From Fibrobacterota bacterium (lineage in GTDB: Bacteria; Fibrobacterota; Chitinivibrionia; Chitinivibrionales; FEN-1185): a stretch of 58,433 bases of DNA. How positions within the stretch are numbered: the first letter of the stretch is position 1; the number at the start of each line of letters is the position of its first letter. The stretch lies in assembly GCA_003165595.1 (NCBI GenBank), contig PLWQ01000012.1, positions 615,014 through 673,446 on the forward strand, written 5' to 3'. Positions 16,697-25,828 of this stretch are shown here, in pieces. The position numbers and the translations under genes were made by a program. Below the pieces are notes generated by a model. The model was not told the origin of the DNA. It searched no databases and was given only the letters and a program-made list of their open reading frames with translations.

Positions 16697-16928
16697 TTGT
16701 GGGGAAACCGATTTCGGTTTCCCCTGGGGTGCAGCTTCCTCACGCCGAAAACCGGCGTGAGGTGATCTGCACCCACACCCTTTCCAGCGGAAACGTGCGC
16801 CATGCGCAACGCTTACGCATTGCGCGCGTCACGTTTGCGCTCCGCATCCTGCTCCGCGCCCTCCGGGGCGCGGCTTGCACCGCGCCACTCTCCGGCCATC
16901 CCTGGCCTGCGATTCCGCAACGCCTTCC
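16697..16928 (-). repeat. Structured intergenic repeat B, copy 1
   Basis: This GC-rich element is the reverse-oriented relative of the one at 38811-38963. It has a terminal hairpin with 11-base arms (16701-16724), an outer stem GGGTGCAG/CTGCACCC (16727-16734 with 16767-16774) enclosing a ten-base-pair hairpin (16738-16762), and ends with a GAAGGCGTTGCGGAA-type sequence (on the minus strand). The stem bases differ from copy 2 while pairing is kept. It overlaps the upstream open frame of the glycosyltransferase gene. Confidence 0.75.
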
Positions 16929-17040
16929 TTATAGTGCGCCGCTTCGCGGCGAAAAAAATCCAACGGAAGCCGGCTGAATGTTCCTATCCCGCAAGAACAA
17001 TTGCCGGACCCTTTTAGTTCCTCGGCTGGTTATCCCCTTT

Positions 17041-17168
17041 CAACAACTCTCCGCGGGTGCCCCCCAACCGAGGGTTGCCCCTTGCCACTGCTCCATCAAG
17101 GGGTGCACCCAGGAGGGGGTAGCGAAGGACGCCGAAGGCGGCCGAAGCGAGGGGGAAACCTCCCCCAC
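17041..17168 (-). repeat. Intergenic repeat A, copy 1 (inverted)
   Basis: Read on the minus strand this starts GGGGGAGGTTTCCCCCTCGC, passes GGGTGCACCCC and ends GGGGCACCCGCGGAGAG. The same order occurs at 23050-23269 and 37608-37770. It lies just downstream of the penicillin-binding protein gene. Confidence 0.75.
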
Positions 17169-17207
17169 AAAAAAAAAGCCATTATGCTTTGACTAAATAT
17201 CAATATA

Positions 17208-19985
17208 TCAATCTTGATTCTTCGATACCGGCCCTCCTGTATCCACCTTGGGCACCACCGCCGTCTTTGTCGAATCGTTCTTCTTCTTGAACAGTGAGAA
17301 AAACTGCTGCAGTGGATTGCCGGGTTTCGGTTTCTGTACGATGCCCGCAGCGCAAGAACAGTCCATGGAATCTTTAGGCGTGGTTCGTTTCAGATAGGCC
17401 TCGTACCGAGTAAAGAACCCCTGCGGACTCTGCACGCCGGCCTTTAGCAGCAGCGCCCTGGTGAGAAACTTGTGCAGCGTTTTGCCGTCGCGCGTGCCCG
17501 TGTATTTTTCGTTGCATTCGCCGATGCACGCCACGGTGATGTCGCGAATGTCGGGCACCCCGCCTGCGCCGGGAAGCTTGGAAAGGTCGATGCGCAGCAC
17601 CGCGTTCCACACGCCGTAGTTGGTTTTCTTCCTGGTGTTCACGCGCTCGTCGAACGGCCGGATGACGTCGTCGGTGGTCCCGCTCTTGGCGAAATTCGAC
17701 GCCGTTCCCGCAAGCAGCAAAACATTCTTATCGAACGTGTCTTTCTGTTCGAGTCCGGCAGTATCGGGCGGCGCGGGAATGTCGTACATGTCGAGGGCGT
17801 CGGTCCCAACGAGTCGCTTGTGAAGGCCGAGATACGTGGGCCGCAGGTTGTTGACATCGGCAAACGGATGATACCGCTTTATGGTATCGTTCATTTGCAC
17901 CGTGTCTCCGTTGAGCACGATATTGTCGAGCACCAGCGACGGGTGATCCGCCGGCCGCTCGATGAGATCGTTGTTGTACAGCACGTTGAACAGGTGCATC
18001 TGTTCGTAGAGCGACAGCTCGAGCGTACCGAGGGCCACGGAGTACAGGCTGTCGGATATGGGCGCGCGTCGGCCGCCCGACAGGGTTGAATCCACCTCGA
18101 CGCCCACGATACGCGCAAGCTCCTTATACGCCCGGACTCCGGTTGTTGCCGTGAAATGAAGTTCGTCTTTGATCCGGTCGAATGCGCCGATGCGGTAATA
18201 GTACTGGACAAGAGGGAATGCGTCCTTGCTGACGCCGCCGTCCAGGGAAAACAGCGTCCGGTTGAGCCGGTACACGGTCTCCACGCCGAGAATGTTGTTC
18301 GAGGCGTTGAGCTGGTCGAAAATATACCGGCATCCTTCGAACTCTTCGTGGTCGTTGTGCACCTCGTACCCTCGTCCCCGCACCGCGCTATGGGCGAAGA
18401 GCACGCCCACCAACTTGCCTTTGGCATCGCGCCTGAAGGTGCGCTGCCACGGAACGTTGTCGGTAACTTCCGCGCTATCGGTCCATTTCGCGTACGGCGG
18501 AAATGTCCCGAGATCGAAATTGAGCGCGTTGAAAATCGGCTTGGCAGTGGACGAGCCGTTGGGCGTCCTGTTGCGCAGCAACCCGGACAAACGCGAACCG
18601 ATGCGGTCCCTGGAATAATATGCCAGCAGCCTTCCGTCCTTCGAATCCATAATGGCATAGGCGTAATACTGGCCGCCCACCAGAATGGGCCTGCCGCCCA
18701 TCATCACCACGGTATCGGGCCCGAAGCCCCGCGCGTTGACAAGCCGCTCGAGTTCCTTCTGCAGCGGAACGTCAAGGGAAAGCCGGATCGTAAGGTTCCC
18801 TTTCTTGCGGATAAGGGAGTTGGGGTTGACGATGTTCATCTGCTCTATCTGGGCGTCCGGCGCGCCGCTCCGTCGCAGCACCGAACACCAGTATTCGTTT
18901 GCGCAATCGACAAGCGCCCCGAAATCGGTCTGGATCTGCCGCGGCTTTTTGAAGGTCAAGTCACGGACATCGGCGAGGATCGCCCGTTGCCGCGCGGCGT
19001 TCCATCCCAGCGCCCTGCCCATGCGCGGCATGTCGAGCGCGCATTGCCGGGCGATCTTCGGTTTCACATTACGGCCCCACTTGACCATACGGGCGATGTA
19101 CACGCATTGCGCATCCGACAGGTCCTTCAGATCCTTGTCGAAGAGCGCCCGGGCGATGTCTTTACAGCCGATAAGGCCGTTGTCGCTCGTGATACAATGG
19201 TTGACATACACCTCAAGGATGTCTTCGGGCCTGTAGGCCCTGCGCAGGGCGCTGGCGAGCCGCATCTCCCTGAGTTTGCGGTCCATGGTCTTGGACACGT
19301 GCCGCTGTCCCGCTTCGTCGACGTCGGAGATGAACAGCTTGGCAACCTGCTGCGTGATGGTGGACGTGCCCCGCGGCGGACGCGGACGAAGCGACAGGAT
19401 GCTCTTGAAGACCCCGCCCACCACCGACCGGACGATGCTGCTGTATTCGACGCCGGTCGGGTTCTTCCAGAAATCCGCGTCTTCCGCGGCAACAAGCGCC
19501 TTGAGGAGCGCGGGAGGGAATTCGGAAAGCGCAGCCCGGGTGTGGTTTGTGCGGATGCGTGCAATGTCGCGCCCGGCGCGGTCGGCAATTCGTATTTCGT
19601 TTGAGTAGTTCTGGACCGCGTTGAGCCTGGCGAGGATGGACAACGACGGATAGTCGTTGACAAATACGCCGTCCACGACAAGAGCCGTGTCTCTTGCGCC
19701 GGCGGTGTCGGTCCCCAGCACGGCGCTGGCCTGGTGCTGCATGGCCTCGTCCTTGAGGACATCCTGCCACGCCGCCCCGAATTTTTTGGACAGAAGACCG
19801 CGTTTTTCCAGATTAACGAGTTTGGCGCTCCACTGGTCAAAGTACCGGTTGAAGGCAAATTGACCAACAAGATAAGCGGGGTATGCTGCAATCAGCAGGA
19901 GCGCGGCGATGCAGGCAACGGCAATGAGCAGTTTACCGATAAGCGGATTTTTGTTCTTTCGCGAAGGCTGTTTTTTCTTTGGCAT
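17208..19985 (-). CDS. Bifunctional class A penicillin-binding protein
   Basis: The 925-residue protein has one N-terminal membrane anchor (about 17-38) and a glycosyltransferase family 51 domain. That domain contains AAEDADFW, whose Glu168 is the catalytic acid, GTSTITQQVAKLF (206-218) and RKLREMRLASALRR. A transpeptidase domain follows, with the SxxK motif STAK (479-482), the SxN motif SNN (562-564) and the KSGT motif (767-770). It would polymerise and cross-link peptidoglycan in the periplasm. The transpeptidase part is divergent: GSSTAKP replaces the usual GSTFKP. The C-terminal tail is rich in Lys and Pro. The gene is divergent from the solute-binding lipoprotein gene; the repeat A copy lies after its stop. 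Confidence 0.87.
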   Translation of the reverse strand: MPKKKQPSRKNKNPLIGKLLIAVACIAALLLIAAYPAYLVGQFAFNRYFDQWSAKLVNLEKRGLLSKKFGAAWQDVLKDEAMQHQASAVLGTDTAGARDTALVVDGVFVNDYPSLSILARLNAVQNYSNEIRIADRAGRDIARIRTNHTRAALSEFPPALLKALVAAEDADFWKNPTGVEYSSIVRSVVGGVFKSILSLRPRPPRGTSTITQQVAKLFISDVDEAGQRHVSKTMDRKLREMRLASALRRAYRPEDILEVYVNHCITSDNGLIGCKDIARALFDKDLKDLSDAQCVYIARMVKWGRNVKPKIARQCALDMPRMGRALGWNAARQRAILADVRDLTFKKPRQIQTDFGALVDCANEYWCSVLRRSGAPDAQIEQMNIVNPNSLIRKKGNLTIRLSLDVPLQKELERLVNARGFGPDTVVMMGGRPILVGGQYYAYAIMDSKDGRLLAYYSRDRIGSRLSGLLRNRTPNGSSTAKPIFNALNFDLGTFPPYAKWTDSAEVTDNVPWQRTFRRDAKGKLVGVLFAHSAVRGRGYEVHNDHEEFEGCRYIFDQLNASNNILGVETVYRLNRTLFSLDGGVSKDAFPLVQYYYRIGAFDRIKDELHFTATTGVRAYKELARIVGVEVDSTLSGGRRAPISDSLYSVALGTLELSLYEQMHLFNVLYNNDLIERPADHPSLVLDNIVLNGDTVQMNDTIKRYHPFADVNNLRPTYLGLHKRLVGTDALDMYDIPAPPDTAGLEQKDTFDKNVLLLAGTASNFAKSGTTDDVIRPFDERVNTRKKTNYGVWNAVLRIDLSKLPGAGGVPDIRDITVACIGECNEKYTGTRDGKTLHKFLTRALLLKAGVQSPQGFFTRYEAYLKRTTPKDSMDCSCAAGIVQKPKPGNPLQQFFSLFKKKNDSTKTAVVPKVDTGGPVSKNQD

Positions 19986-20110
19986 GTGGGCCGCGTGCTC
20001 GTCGTGCGTTGCACGAACCTTTCTTCGCCGTCAAAAATACCTTGCGCAGAGATTTTTCCGCTACTGGAATGTATTTTAATTCCGGTTGATACCCTCACCA
20101 GGGGCTTTCT

Positions 20111-21727
20111 ATGAAACAACTCCACATCGTTCGCCTGGTCGCTGCCGGCGCCCTGCTGGTTTCCTGCGGCAAGCCTGTTGTCAAGCAGCACGAAACGCTT
20201 CAACAGGGCCACGACATCGTGAGAACGGAAAAGGGCGACACGGTGGGATACGTGATCTCGTTCCACGATTCCACCGACAGAAGAAGATTCTCGTCATCGT
20301 TCGAAAAGCTGGTCAAGGAATATCCGTTCCGGCGGGACTCCCTCGTGCAGAACCGGTTCTTCCGCCTTGAGCTTGCCTCAGCCGCCAAACCAATTGCCCC
20401 GGAAACAAAACCTGCCGCTGCCGAGACCCTGGTGCAGAAAGAACAGGCGCCTGGGCAAAAGCCGGCAGAGAAGATCAAGCCGCGGTACGGCGGAACCGTC
20501 GCCGTGTACTCGCAACGGGCATTCGTGGATCGCAATGTGTCCTCGCTTGCCGAATGCTACCCTTTTGAAAATGACGCCTGCCTTCTCACGCACGACAGGG
20601 AAACCGCGGGATATTTTCAGGTAAAGGACGTCTCCGACCGGACCATCACCCTGGTGCTCACCGACAAGGCGATCACCGCAGCGGGGAAACGCCTCACCTC
20701 TTTCGACCTCGTCAACGCATGGACCGCGTATGTCAAGACGCATCCGGCCGAGGGCTCGGCCGTCTTCCACAATGTACAGGGGCTCGGCGGCTTTGTCCGG
20801 GGCCGTGAGGCCATCATCGGCGGGTTCCAGGTAACGGATGACAAAACTATCCTGCTGCGGTTTGATCCGCCCGACCCTCACGCGCTTGCGCGTATGTGCA
20901 CGCCGCGGATCATGCCCGCATCGCTCAAGATGGGACCGTACTGGGCAAAAAGCGACAACGGCGGAGCCGTCGTTTTCGTCGCCAATCCCCATTTCCCGGG
21001 CACCAAAGCATACCTCACGTCCTGCACGGTCAAACTCGGCAAGGACGCAAATCCGATTCTGTCGTATTCTCTTAACAGATACGATATGGTTTCCCTGTTC
21101 TCCGCAAAAGACCTCGACTATGTCCGGCGCAAGGCGCCCGACCAGTCGACACTCGCGGTATTCTCCGAAGACCGGTATTTCCTTTCGTGCAGCATCGACA
21201 ATGCCGCGGTGCGCCAGGCAATTAGAAACAGTCTCAACCCGCGGGACATTCTCACGAACTTCGTGAAGGCCGAAGGAACCGTGCTGTCGGCAATCGAAAC
21301 CGACAATGCCCCAGCCATTGCGCCCGTCCCGGGCGACAAGGGGCAAAGTGTTTCGGTACCGCCGGTGCCGGTGTTGTACCGCTCCGAAGATCCGGCCTCG
21401 GCGATCATCGCCGAGAAAATCGTGGCGGATCTTACCAGAAGCGGCCTTGCCTGTTCTCTCAAGCCCGCTACCCAGGAAGAATACGAGGTAATGCTTGTGC
21501 GGCGCGACTACGGCCTGGCCGTGGGCTGGGCGCCGTCGAGCGTGCTGTTTGACGAAAGCGAAAAACTGCGGCTTGCGGCCATGTGGTTCGGCGGCGCCGA
21601 CGACGAGCGCGGCCGAATTTCCGAGAACCGCGAAATGCCGCTGTTTTCGGTGAAGGAGTACCTGCTCTGCAGGAAAAAAGTCGCTTTTGCCGGGGATGTG
21701 CTGGAAGGCCTGTTTGTCGCCGAGTAG
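20111..21727 (+). CDS. Family 5 extracellular solute-binding-like lipoprotein
   Basis: The 538-residue protein has a lipoprotein signal ending LVSC (Cys19), a Pro/Ala/Lys-rich linker (about 95-130) and a body resembling the family 5 (oligopeptide/nickel type) solute-binding fold. Examples are LTSFDLVNAWTAYVKTHP, the run ITLVLTDKAITAAGKRL and NAAVRQAIRNSLNPRDIL. This fold binds peptides or similar ligands for an ABC importer. No permease or ATPase genes are nearby, and an extra N-terminal domain of about 95 residues with a DUF-like look precedes the binding fold. It may therefore act as an orphan binding protein or sensor. The following gene starts 108 bases later on the same strand. Confidence 0.7.
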   Translation: MKQLHIVRLVAAGALLVSCGKPVVKQHETLQQGHDIVRTEKGDTVGYVISFHDSTDRRRFSSSFEKLVKEYPFRRDSLVQNRFFRLELASAAKPIAPETKPAAAETLVQKEQAPGQKPAEKIKPRYGGTVAVYSQRAFVDRNVSSLAECYPFENDACLLTHDRETAGYFQVKDVSDRTITLVLTDKAITAAGKRLTSFDLVNAWTAYVKTHPAEGSAVFHNVQGLGGFVRGREAIIGGFQVTDDKTILLRFDPPDPHALARMCTPRIMPASLKMGPYWAKSDNGGAVVFVANPHFPGTKAYLTSCTVKLGKDANPILSYSLNRYDMVSLFSAKDLDYVRRKAPDQSTLAVFSEDRYFLSCSIDNAAVRQAIRNSLNPRDILTNFVKAEGTVLSAIETDNAPAIAPVPGDKGQSVSVPPVPVLYRSEDPASAIIAEKIVADLTRSGLACSLKPATQEEYEVMLVRRDYGLAVGWAPSSVLFDESEKLRLAAMWFGGADDERGRISENREMPLFSVKEYLLCRKKVAFAGDVLEGLFVAE

Positions 21728-21834
21728 CGCGGCCAACGGTCCCGGAGAAACTCTTCGGAAACCTTGCCGTTGCCCGCAAGTCTTATACTCATAGTGTCGT
21801 GTCGGTTTCACACTCACGCCAAGGATTTTCAATC

Positions 21835-23028
21835 ATGCGTTACAGGATCAGCGGGTTTTCGGTGCTATCGTTCTCAAACGCCGCCAACATCATTCTTCTC
21901 TTTGCATCGTTTGCGTTTGCCCAGAGCGCCGCAACGGGACCACGCACCCTGCGCCTTACGTTCTTCGGATCCAGCACCTGCGGAGAATGCGCGGAAATCA
22001 AGACACAGATGCTCAAACCGCTCGAACACCAGTACGAGGGGAAGCTCACCATCACCTACCGCGACATCGAGGTCGACAAGGACCTGGCCCTGCTGACGGC
22101 GATGGAAAAGGGCTATCACATAAAGACCACCGCGCCGCAGGAGCTTTTCTTTCCGGACACCGTGCTTGTCGGATACGATGTCATCACGAAGGGCGGCAGA
22201 CAGCTGATCGAGACCTATCTTTCCCATCCCGAGAAATGGGCGTATTCCCATGCTTATGGAGACAGCACCATCGACACCGTGAGCGCAGCGTCGATGATAC
22301 GCGACAGGATGAAGACCTGGTCGTTTATCGGGCTGTTTGCAATCGGCTTTGTCGACGGCGTGAACCCCTGTGCCATCGCGTCCATGATATTCCTTATTTC
22401 TTTTCTGGGAACCCAGAACCGCAGGAGGAGCGACGTGCTCAAGATCGGGCTCGCTTTTGCGGGAACAACGTTTCTTACCTATTTCCTTCTCGGATTGGGC
22501 GCGTTTCGGGTCCTGTCGCTCATGGACAAATTCTACTGGTTCTCCCTGGCGATCCGCGTGACTGCCGTCGGCATCGCGGTATGGGTGGCTCTGCTCAGCA
22601 TCTGGGACGCAATCCATTATTACCGCACCAAGGACACCAGTGAGATGAAGGTGCAATTGCCCAAGGGCATCAAGCTGCTCATCCATTCGGTGATCCGCGG
22701 CAACATGTCGAGCAACAAGATCGTGGTGGGCGCCATCATCACCGGATTCTTTGTGACCCTGCTCGAGGGTGCGTGCACCGCAAAGATCTACCTGCCCACA
22801 ATCATGGCCATGACCCACACTTTCGGGTTCAGACTCGTAGGCTGGCTGCTCCTGGTGGTTTACAATTTTCTCTTTGTGCTTCCGTTGCTGATTGTCCTCA
22901 TGGCAACCGCGTACGGGCTTAAGTGGAAAAGGCTTTCCTCGTACCAACAAAAGCACATGGTGCTCACAAAACTTCTGCTCGCGTTGGTGATGTTCGGGCT
23001 CGCGGCGTTTATTTCGGTGGGAAGATAA
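21835..23028 (+). CDS. Thioredoxin-DsbD/CcdA fusion membrane protein
   Basis: The start at 21835 follows an AAGGA ribosome site. The 397-residue protein has a signal peptide, a thioredoxin-like domain (about 35-150) with the redox motif CGEC (Cys49 and Cys52) and then a membrane domain of about six helices from residue 160. The membrane part has GFVDGVNPCAIASMIF and LLEGACTAKIYLP, which place one cysteine in each half as in DsbD/CcdA electron carriers. It probably passes electrons across the inner membrane to periplasmic or extracytoplasmic thiols. Unlike E. coli DsbD, the thioredoxin domain is N-terminal. Partners are not apparent. Confidence 0.83.
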   Translation: MRYRISGFSVLSFSNAANIILLFASFAFAQSAATGPRTLRLTFFGSSTCGECAEIKTQMLKPLEHQYEGKLTITYRDIEVDKDLALLTAMEKGYHIKTTAPQELFFPDTVLVGYDVITKGGRQLIETYLSHPEKWAYSHAYGDSTIDTVSAASMIRDRMKTWSFIGLFAIGFVDGVNPCAIASMIFLISFLGTQNRRRSDVLKIGLAFAGTTFLTYFLLGLGAFRVLSLMDKFYWFSLAIRVTAVGIAVWVALLSIWDAIHYYRTKDTSEMKVQLPKGIKLLIHSVIRGNMSSNKIVVGAIITGFFVTLLEGACTAKIYLPTIMAMTHTFGFRLVGWLLLVVYNFLFVLPLLIVLMATAYGLKWKRLSSYQQKHMVLTKLLLALVMFGLAAFISVGR

Positions 23029-23049
23029 TTCGATATTTTTATGTTTATG

Positions 23050-23269
23050 GTGGGGGAAGTTTCCCCCTCGCTTCAGACCGCGCTGCGCGCGGTCTTCCGG
23101 CGCTTTCCGCCCTTGCTGTTGGGCGGGCGCATGCCCTCCTGGGTGCACCCCAAGTGAGTTTGCTTGCAAGAAACAGGGAAGACCTCACCCCTCCCTCTCC
23201 CAGTGGGAGAGGGAGAAAATATGGAGTGAAAATTTCCTTTAAGGGCACCCGCGGAGAGCTGTTGGAGCG
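23050..23269 (+). repeat. Intergenic repeat A, copy 2
   Basis: It begins GGGGGAAGTTTCCCCCTCGC, includes AGACCGCG/CGCGGTCT arms and GGGTGCACCCC, and ends GGGCACCCGCGGAGAGC. Over about 73 bases it is identical to copy 3 (37608-37770). It carries an additional CTCCCTCTCCCA/GGGAGAGGGAG hairpin that copy 3 lacks. Confidence 0.8.
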
Positions 23270-23581
23270 ATGTTGTAAGCTCAAAGTTGACAGTTGAAAG
23301 TAAAAGTGCCCGGAGAGTCGGCGATTTGGGCTTTGTGCCAAAGGCGGCGAGTCAAGTACATTATCCGTCTTTGCGAAAGCGGAGCTTGACAATTGTGGCA
23401 ACCATCTCCTGCCCAGCGCTAGGTGGACCGGAGGGTGCGCCAGAGCGCAGGACCGGCCGACCCGCGCCGCAGGCGCTAAGGGCGGTCCGGCACCGAGGCC
23501 TAAGGCCGAGCCCAGAGGGAGACCGACCCGGCCTGTGGCCGGGGAACGCCCTGATCATCTTCTAAAAGTGCACACAATTCG
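23270..23581. other. Intergenic stretch with GC-rich inverted repeats, no gene seen
   Basis: This stretch between repeat A copy 2 and the cyclase gene includes TCAAAGTTGACAGTT (23281-23295, repeated at 36598-36612). A very GC-rich section (about 23415-23560) follows with short inverted repeats such as CCGGCC-TGT-GGCCGG. No coding sequence was supported. Confidence 0.5.
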
Positions 23582-25600
23582 TCAATGTCTCCTCATCTCC
23601 GCCCACGTTCTTCCTGAATCGGTGAGCGACCCGGCGCTCAGGAACGCCAGCGCCTCAGTACCCACGATGTCGCCCAGCACCACGGTCCTGCAATGCGGCG
23701 TATCGGCAAGCGGTTCGTCAACCACCGTTACCACGCCGGAAAAAACGATCCGTTGCGCCAGTTCCGGAAGGTCGAAGCCGCATTCGCATTTGTCACCTGG
23801 CGCGGCTGCGGTGCACGCTTCGAGGGACAAAGCGAGGCTGCGCGCATCGTTGCGGTAGTGTGTGAGAAGCCCTGCAAGCGGTGCAGCATGTGAGGATAGC
23901 GTCACCGTCACCGGGATGGTGAGCAACATATCCCTGCCGCCGGCCTGGACTCCGCGAATGGAAAACACCTTGATGGGTTGCGACTTTCCCTTGACTGTCG
24001 CGGGCGGCAACTCCACGGCTGCGCACAGGTGCGAGGCCGGCTCGTAGGTCTGCACCGCGGCAAACACCTGCCAGCGCGACGCAAGCGACTCGATGCGCTG
24101 GGCAAGGTTCACGTTGTCGCCGATAACCGTGTATTCCATCCTGTCTTCGCCGCCGATGTTGCCGCCCGCGAATTCGCCGGTGTTGCACCCGATGCCTATG
24201 TGGATCTGCGGCTGGCCGGCGACGGCAAGCTCGCAGCCGAACTTCCAGACCGCGGCCTGCATTTCCACGCTGGCGCGCAACGCGTTCTCCTGGGCGTTGT
24301 CGTCTGCGAACATCACGTTCCAGAACGCCATGATCATGTCGCCGCCGAATTTGTGCAGCGTGCCGCGGTTGCGCGTGATGATTTCGGTGGTAACGCGAAA
24401 ATACCGGTTGAGCAGCTCCACCACCTCGAGGGCGCCCATGGTCTCCGACAGCGCGGTAAACCCCACGATGTCGCAGAAGAACACGGTACCCCGCTTTCGC
24501 TGGCCGCCCAGGGTAAGCGGAACCGAGCCGTCGAGAACGCCTTCCACCACATCGGGCGACAGATAGCGCGACAACTGGGTACGCATCTGCGTCTCTTTTT
24601 CGACCGCCGTGTACAGCTCCGCGTTCTTGATGGCGATTGCGGCCTGTCCCGCGATGCTCGTGAGCATGGAGAGATCGTCGGTACCAAAGGCGTGCCTGCT
24701 CGACATCGTATCGACGCTGATGACCCCCAAGAGCTCCTCTTTGCACACGAACGGCGCGCACATGAGGGAGCGGATTGACAAATTGACAATAGATTGTTGC
24801 GACACAAACCGGCCGTCCTTCTGCGCGTCCGACGAGAGGATCGACTGTTTGTTGTCTACCACGGTCTTGATTATAGTGCGGCTCACCGGAAATTCACCGT
24901 CGGTCTTTGCGGCGTCGCGCGTGCGGCCGAGGGCCGGGGCGAGCTCGCCCGACGCCTTGTCTCGCAGCATGATGAACGCGCGGTCGGCATGGGGGAACAT
25001 GTCGAAGATGCTGCTCATTATCTTGTCGAGCAACGCGCCGGGCTTTTCCAGGGCGCCCAGGTCCTGCGAGACCTTGACCATGGCCTGCAAACGCCGTACT
25101 GCGTCAAGTAATCCCTGATGCGAGCCCTTTTCTTCCTCGCGCACGACGAGAGACGACAGCGAAGCATCCATGGTTGCGCTCACCGAGGGCGCGCGCGTTT
25201 CCGACGTAAGGACCATGGACATGCCAGCGAGGCGCCCTTTTTTGGCAGGATCGGCGATGGTAATGGAGGGCGCCTTGTCCTTTTTCTTTGCACCGAGCGG
25301 GTCCTGTCCTTCGGACCGGAACACCAGCCGCGCCGGCCCCACAACCACCTCGTCACCTTCGTACAGCGGCTGAGGCACGTGCCGGTGCAAGCCGCGATTG
25401 TTGACAAATGTTCCATTGGATGAGCCCAGATCCACGATAACGAAGTAGGTCTCCTTTTGACGGATCACCGCGTGCTGCCGGCTCACGCTTGAGTCGGGAA
25501 TACACAGCGAGTTCTCAGCATTGCGGCCGATAACGACCTCGGAACCAAGCCGGACCGTTTTGCCCCTACCGTCGCCTTCGATGAATTCGAGATACGCCAT
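23582..25600 (-). CDS. FHA-GAF-adenylate/guanylate cyclase (class III)
   Basis: The start at 25600 follows a GGAAG ribosome site and gives 672 residues. The N-terminal FHA domain (about 1-100) has IGRNAENSLCIP, SVSRQHAVI and DLGSSNGTFVNN, a phosphothreonine-binding fold. A GAF domain follows (about 180-335). The class III cyclase domain has FFCDIVGFTALSE and KFGGDMIMAFW, which supply the two metal-binding aspartates, and GDNVNLAQRIES. It would make a cyclic nucleotide when its sensor domains permit. A C-terminal tail of about 120 residues, rich in Cys and Ala, is not recognised. The combination suggests regulation by a Ser/Thr kinase, but none is seen nearby. No membrane segment is present. 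Confidence 0.88.
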   Translation of the reverse strand: MAYLEFIEGDGRGKTVRLGSEVVIGRNAENSLCIPDSSVSRQHAVIRQKETYFVIVDLGSSNGTFVNNRGLHRHVPQPLYEGDEVVVGPARLVFRSEGQDPLGAKKKDKAPSITIADPAKKGRLAGMSMVLTSETRAPSVSATMDASLSSLVVREEEKGSHQGLLDAVRRLQAMVKVSQDLGALEKPGALLDKIMSSIFDMFPHADRAFIMLRDKASGELAPALGRTRDAAKTDGEFPVSRTIIKTVVDNKQSILSSDAQKDGRFVSQQSIVNLSIRSLMCAPFVCKEELLGVISVDTMSSRHAFGTDDLSMLTSIAGQAAIAIKNAELYTAVEKETQMRTQLSRYLSPDVVEGVLDGSVPLTLGGQRKRGTVFFCDIVGFTALSETMGALEVVELLNRYFRVTTEIITRNRGTLHKFGGDMIMAFWNVMFADDNAQENALRASVEMQAAVWKFGCELAVAGQPQIHIGIGCNTGEFAGGNIGGEDRMEYTVIGDNVNLAQRIESLASRWQVFAAVQTYEPASHLCAAVELPPATVKGKSQPIKVFSIRGVQAGGRDMLLTIPVTVTLSSHAAPLAGLLTHYRNDARSLALSLEACTAAAPGDKCECGFDLPELAQRIVFSGVVTVVDEPLADTPHCRTVVLGDIVGTEALAFLSAGSLTDSGRTWAEMRRH

Positions 25601-25649
25601 GATGCTTCCGGAAGATGTCTGCGAACCGTGATTACGGATGGAATTATAC

Positions 25650-25678
25650 ATTATACCATTTCAGACGCGATTTGTCAG
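25650..25678 (-). promoter_or_regulatory. Promoter for the FHA-GAF-cyclase gene
   Basis: On the minus strand, CTGACA (25673-25678) and TATAAT (25650-25655) are 17 bases apart, about 45 bases upstream of the gene start. A second TATAAT lies at 25643-25648. Confidence 0.55.
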
Positions 25679-25828
25679 CGGGATAGCATGGGTGCGCCCA
25701 TGCGCCGGCCGCGGCCCGCGTTCGGGGTGCCGGTGTACTACAAAAAATGTACGATTGTGCCGGGAAGTCCAATGTATAATCATAACGTCACCAGGCAGGC
25801 ACCATCATCAAACCCCTAAGGGTGTACT

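Noticed and set aside
16660-16809. A longer N-terminus for the ArnT-like protein
   Set aside because: The extra codons lie in repeat B and encode no membrane segment; the GTG at 16659 has a ribosome site.
18156-19604. A 482-codon plus-strand open frame inside the penicillin-binding protein gene
   Set aside because: It is antisense to a gene with three clear catalytic motif sets. The translation is rich in Arg, His and Val with no domain, as expected for an opposite frame in GC-rich DNA.
20378-21832. A 484-codon minus-strand open frame opposite the solute-binding lipoprotein gene
   Set aside because: The plus-strand frame has a lipobox and family features; the antisense frame has none.
21874-23169. 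A 431-codon minus-strand open frame opposite the thioredoxin-DsbD gene
   Set aside because: It extends into repeat A and encodes charged low-complexity sequence; the plus-strand gene is well supported.
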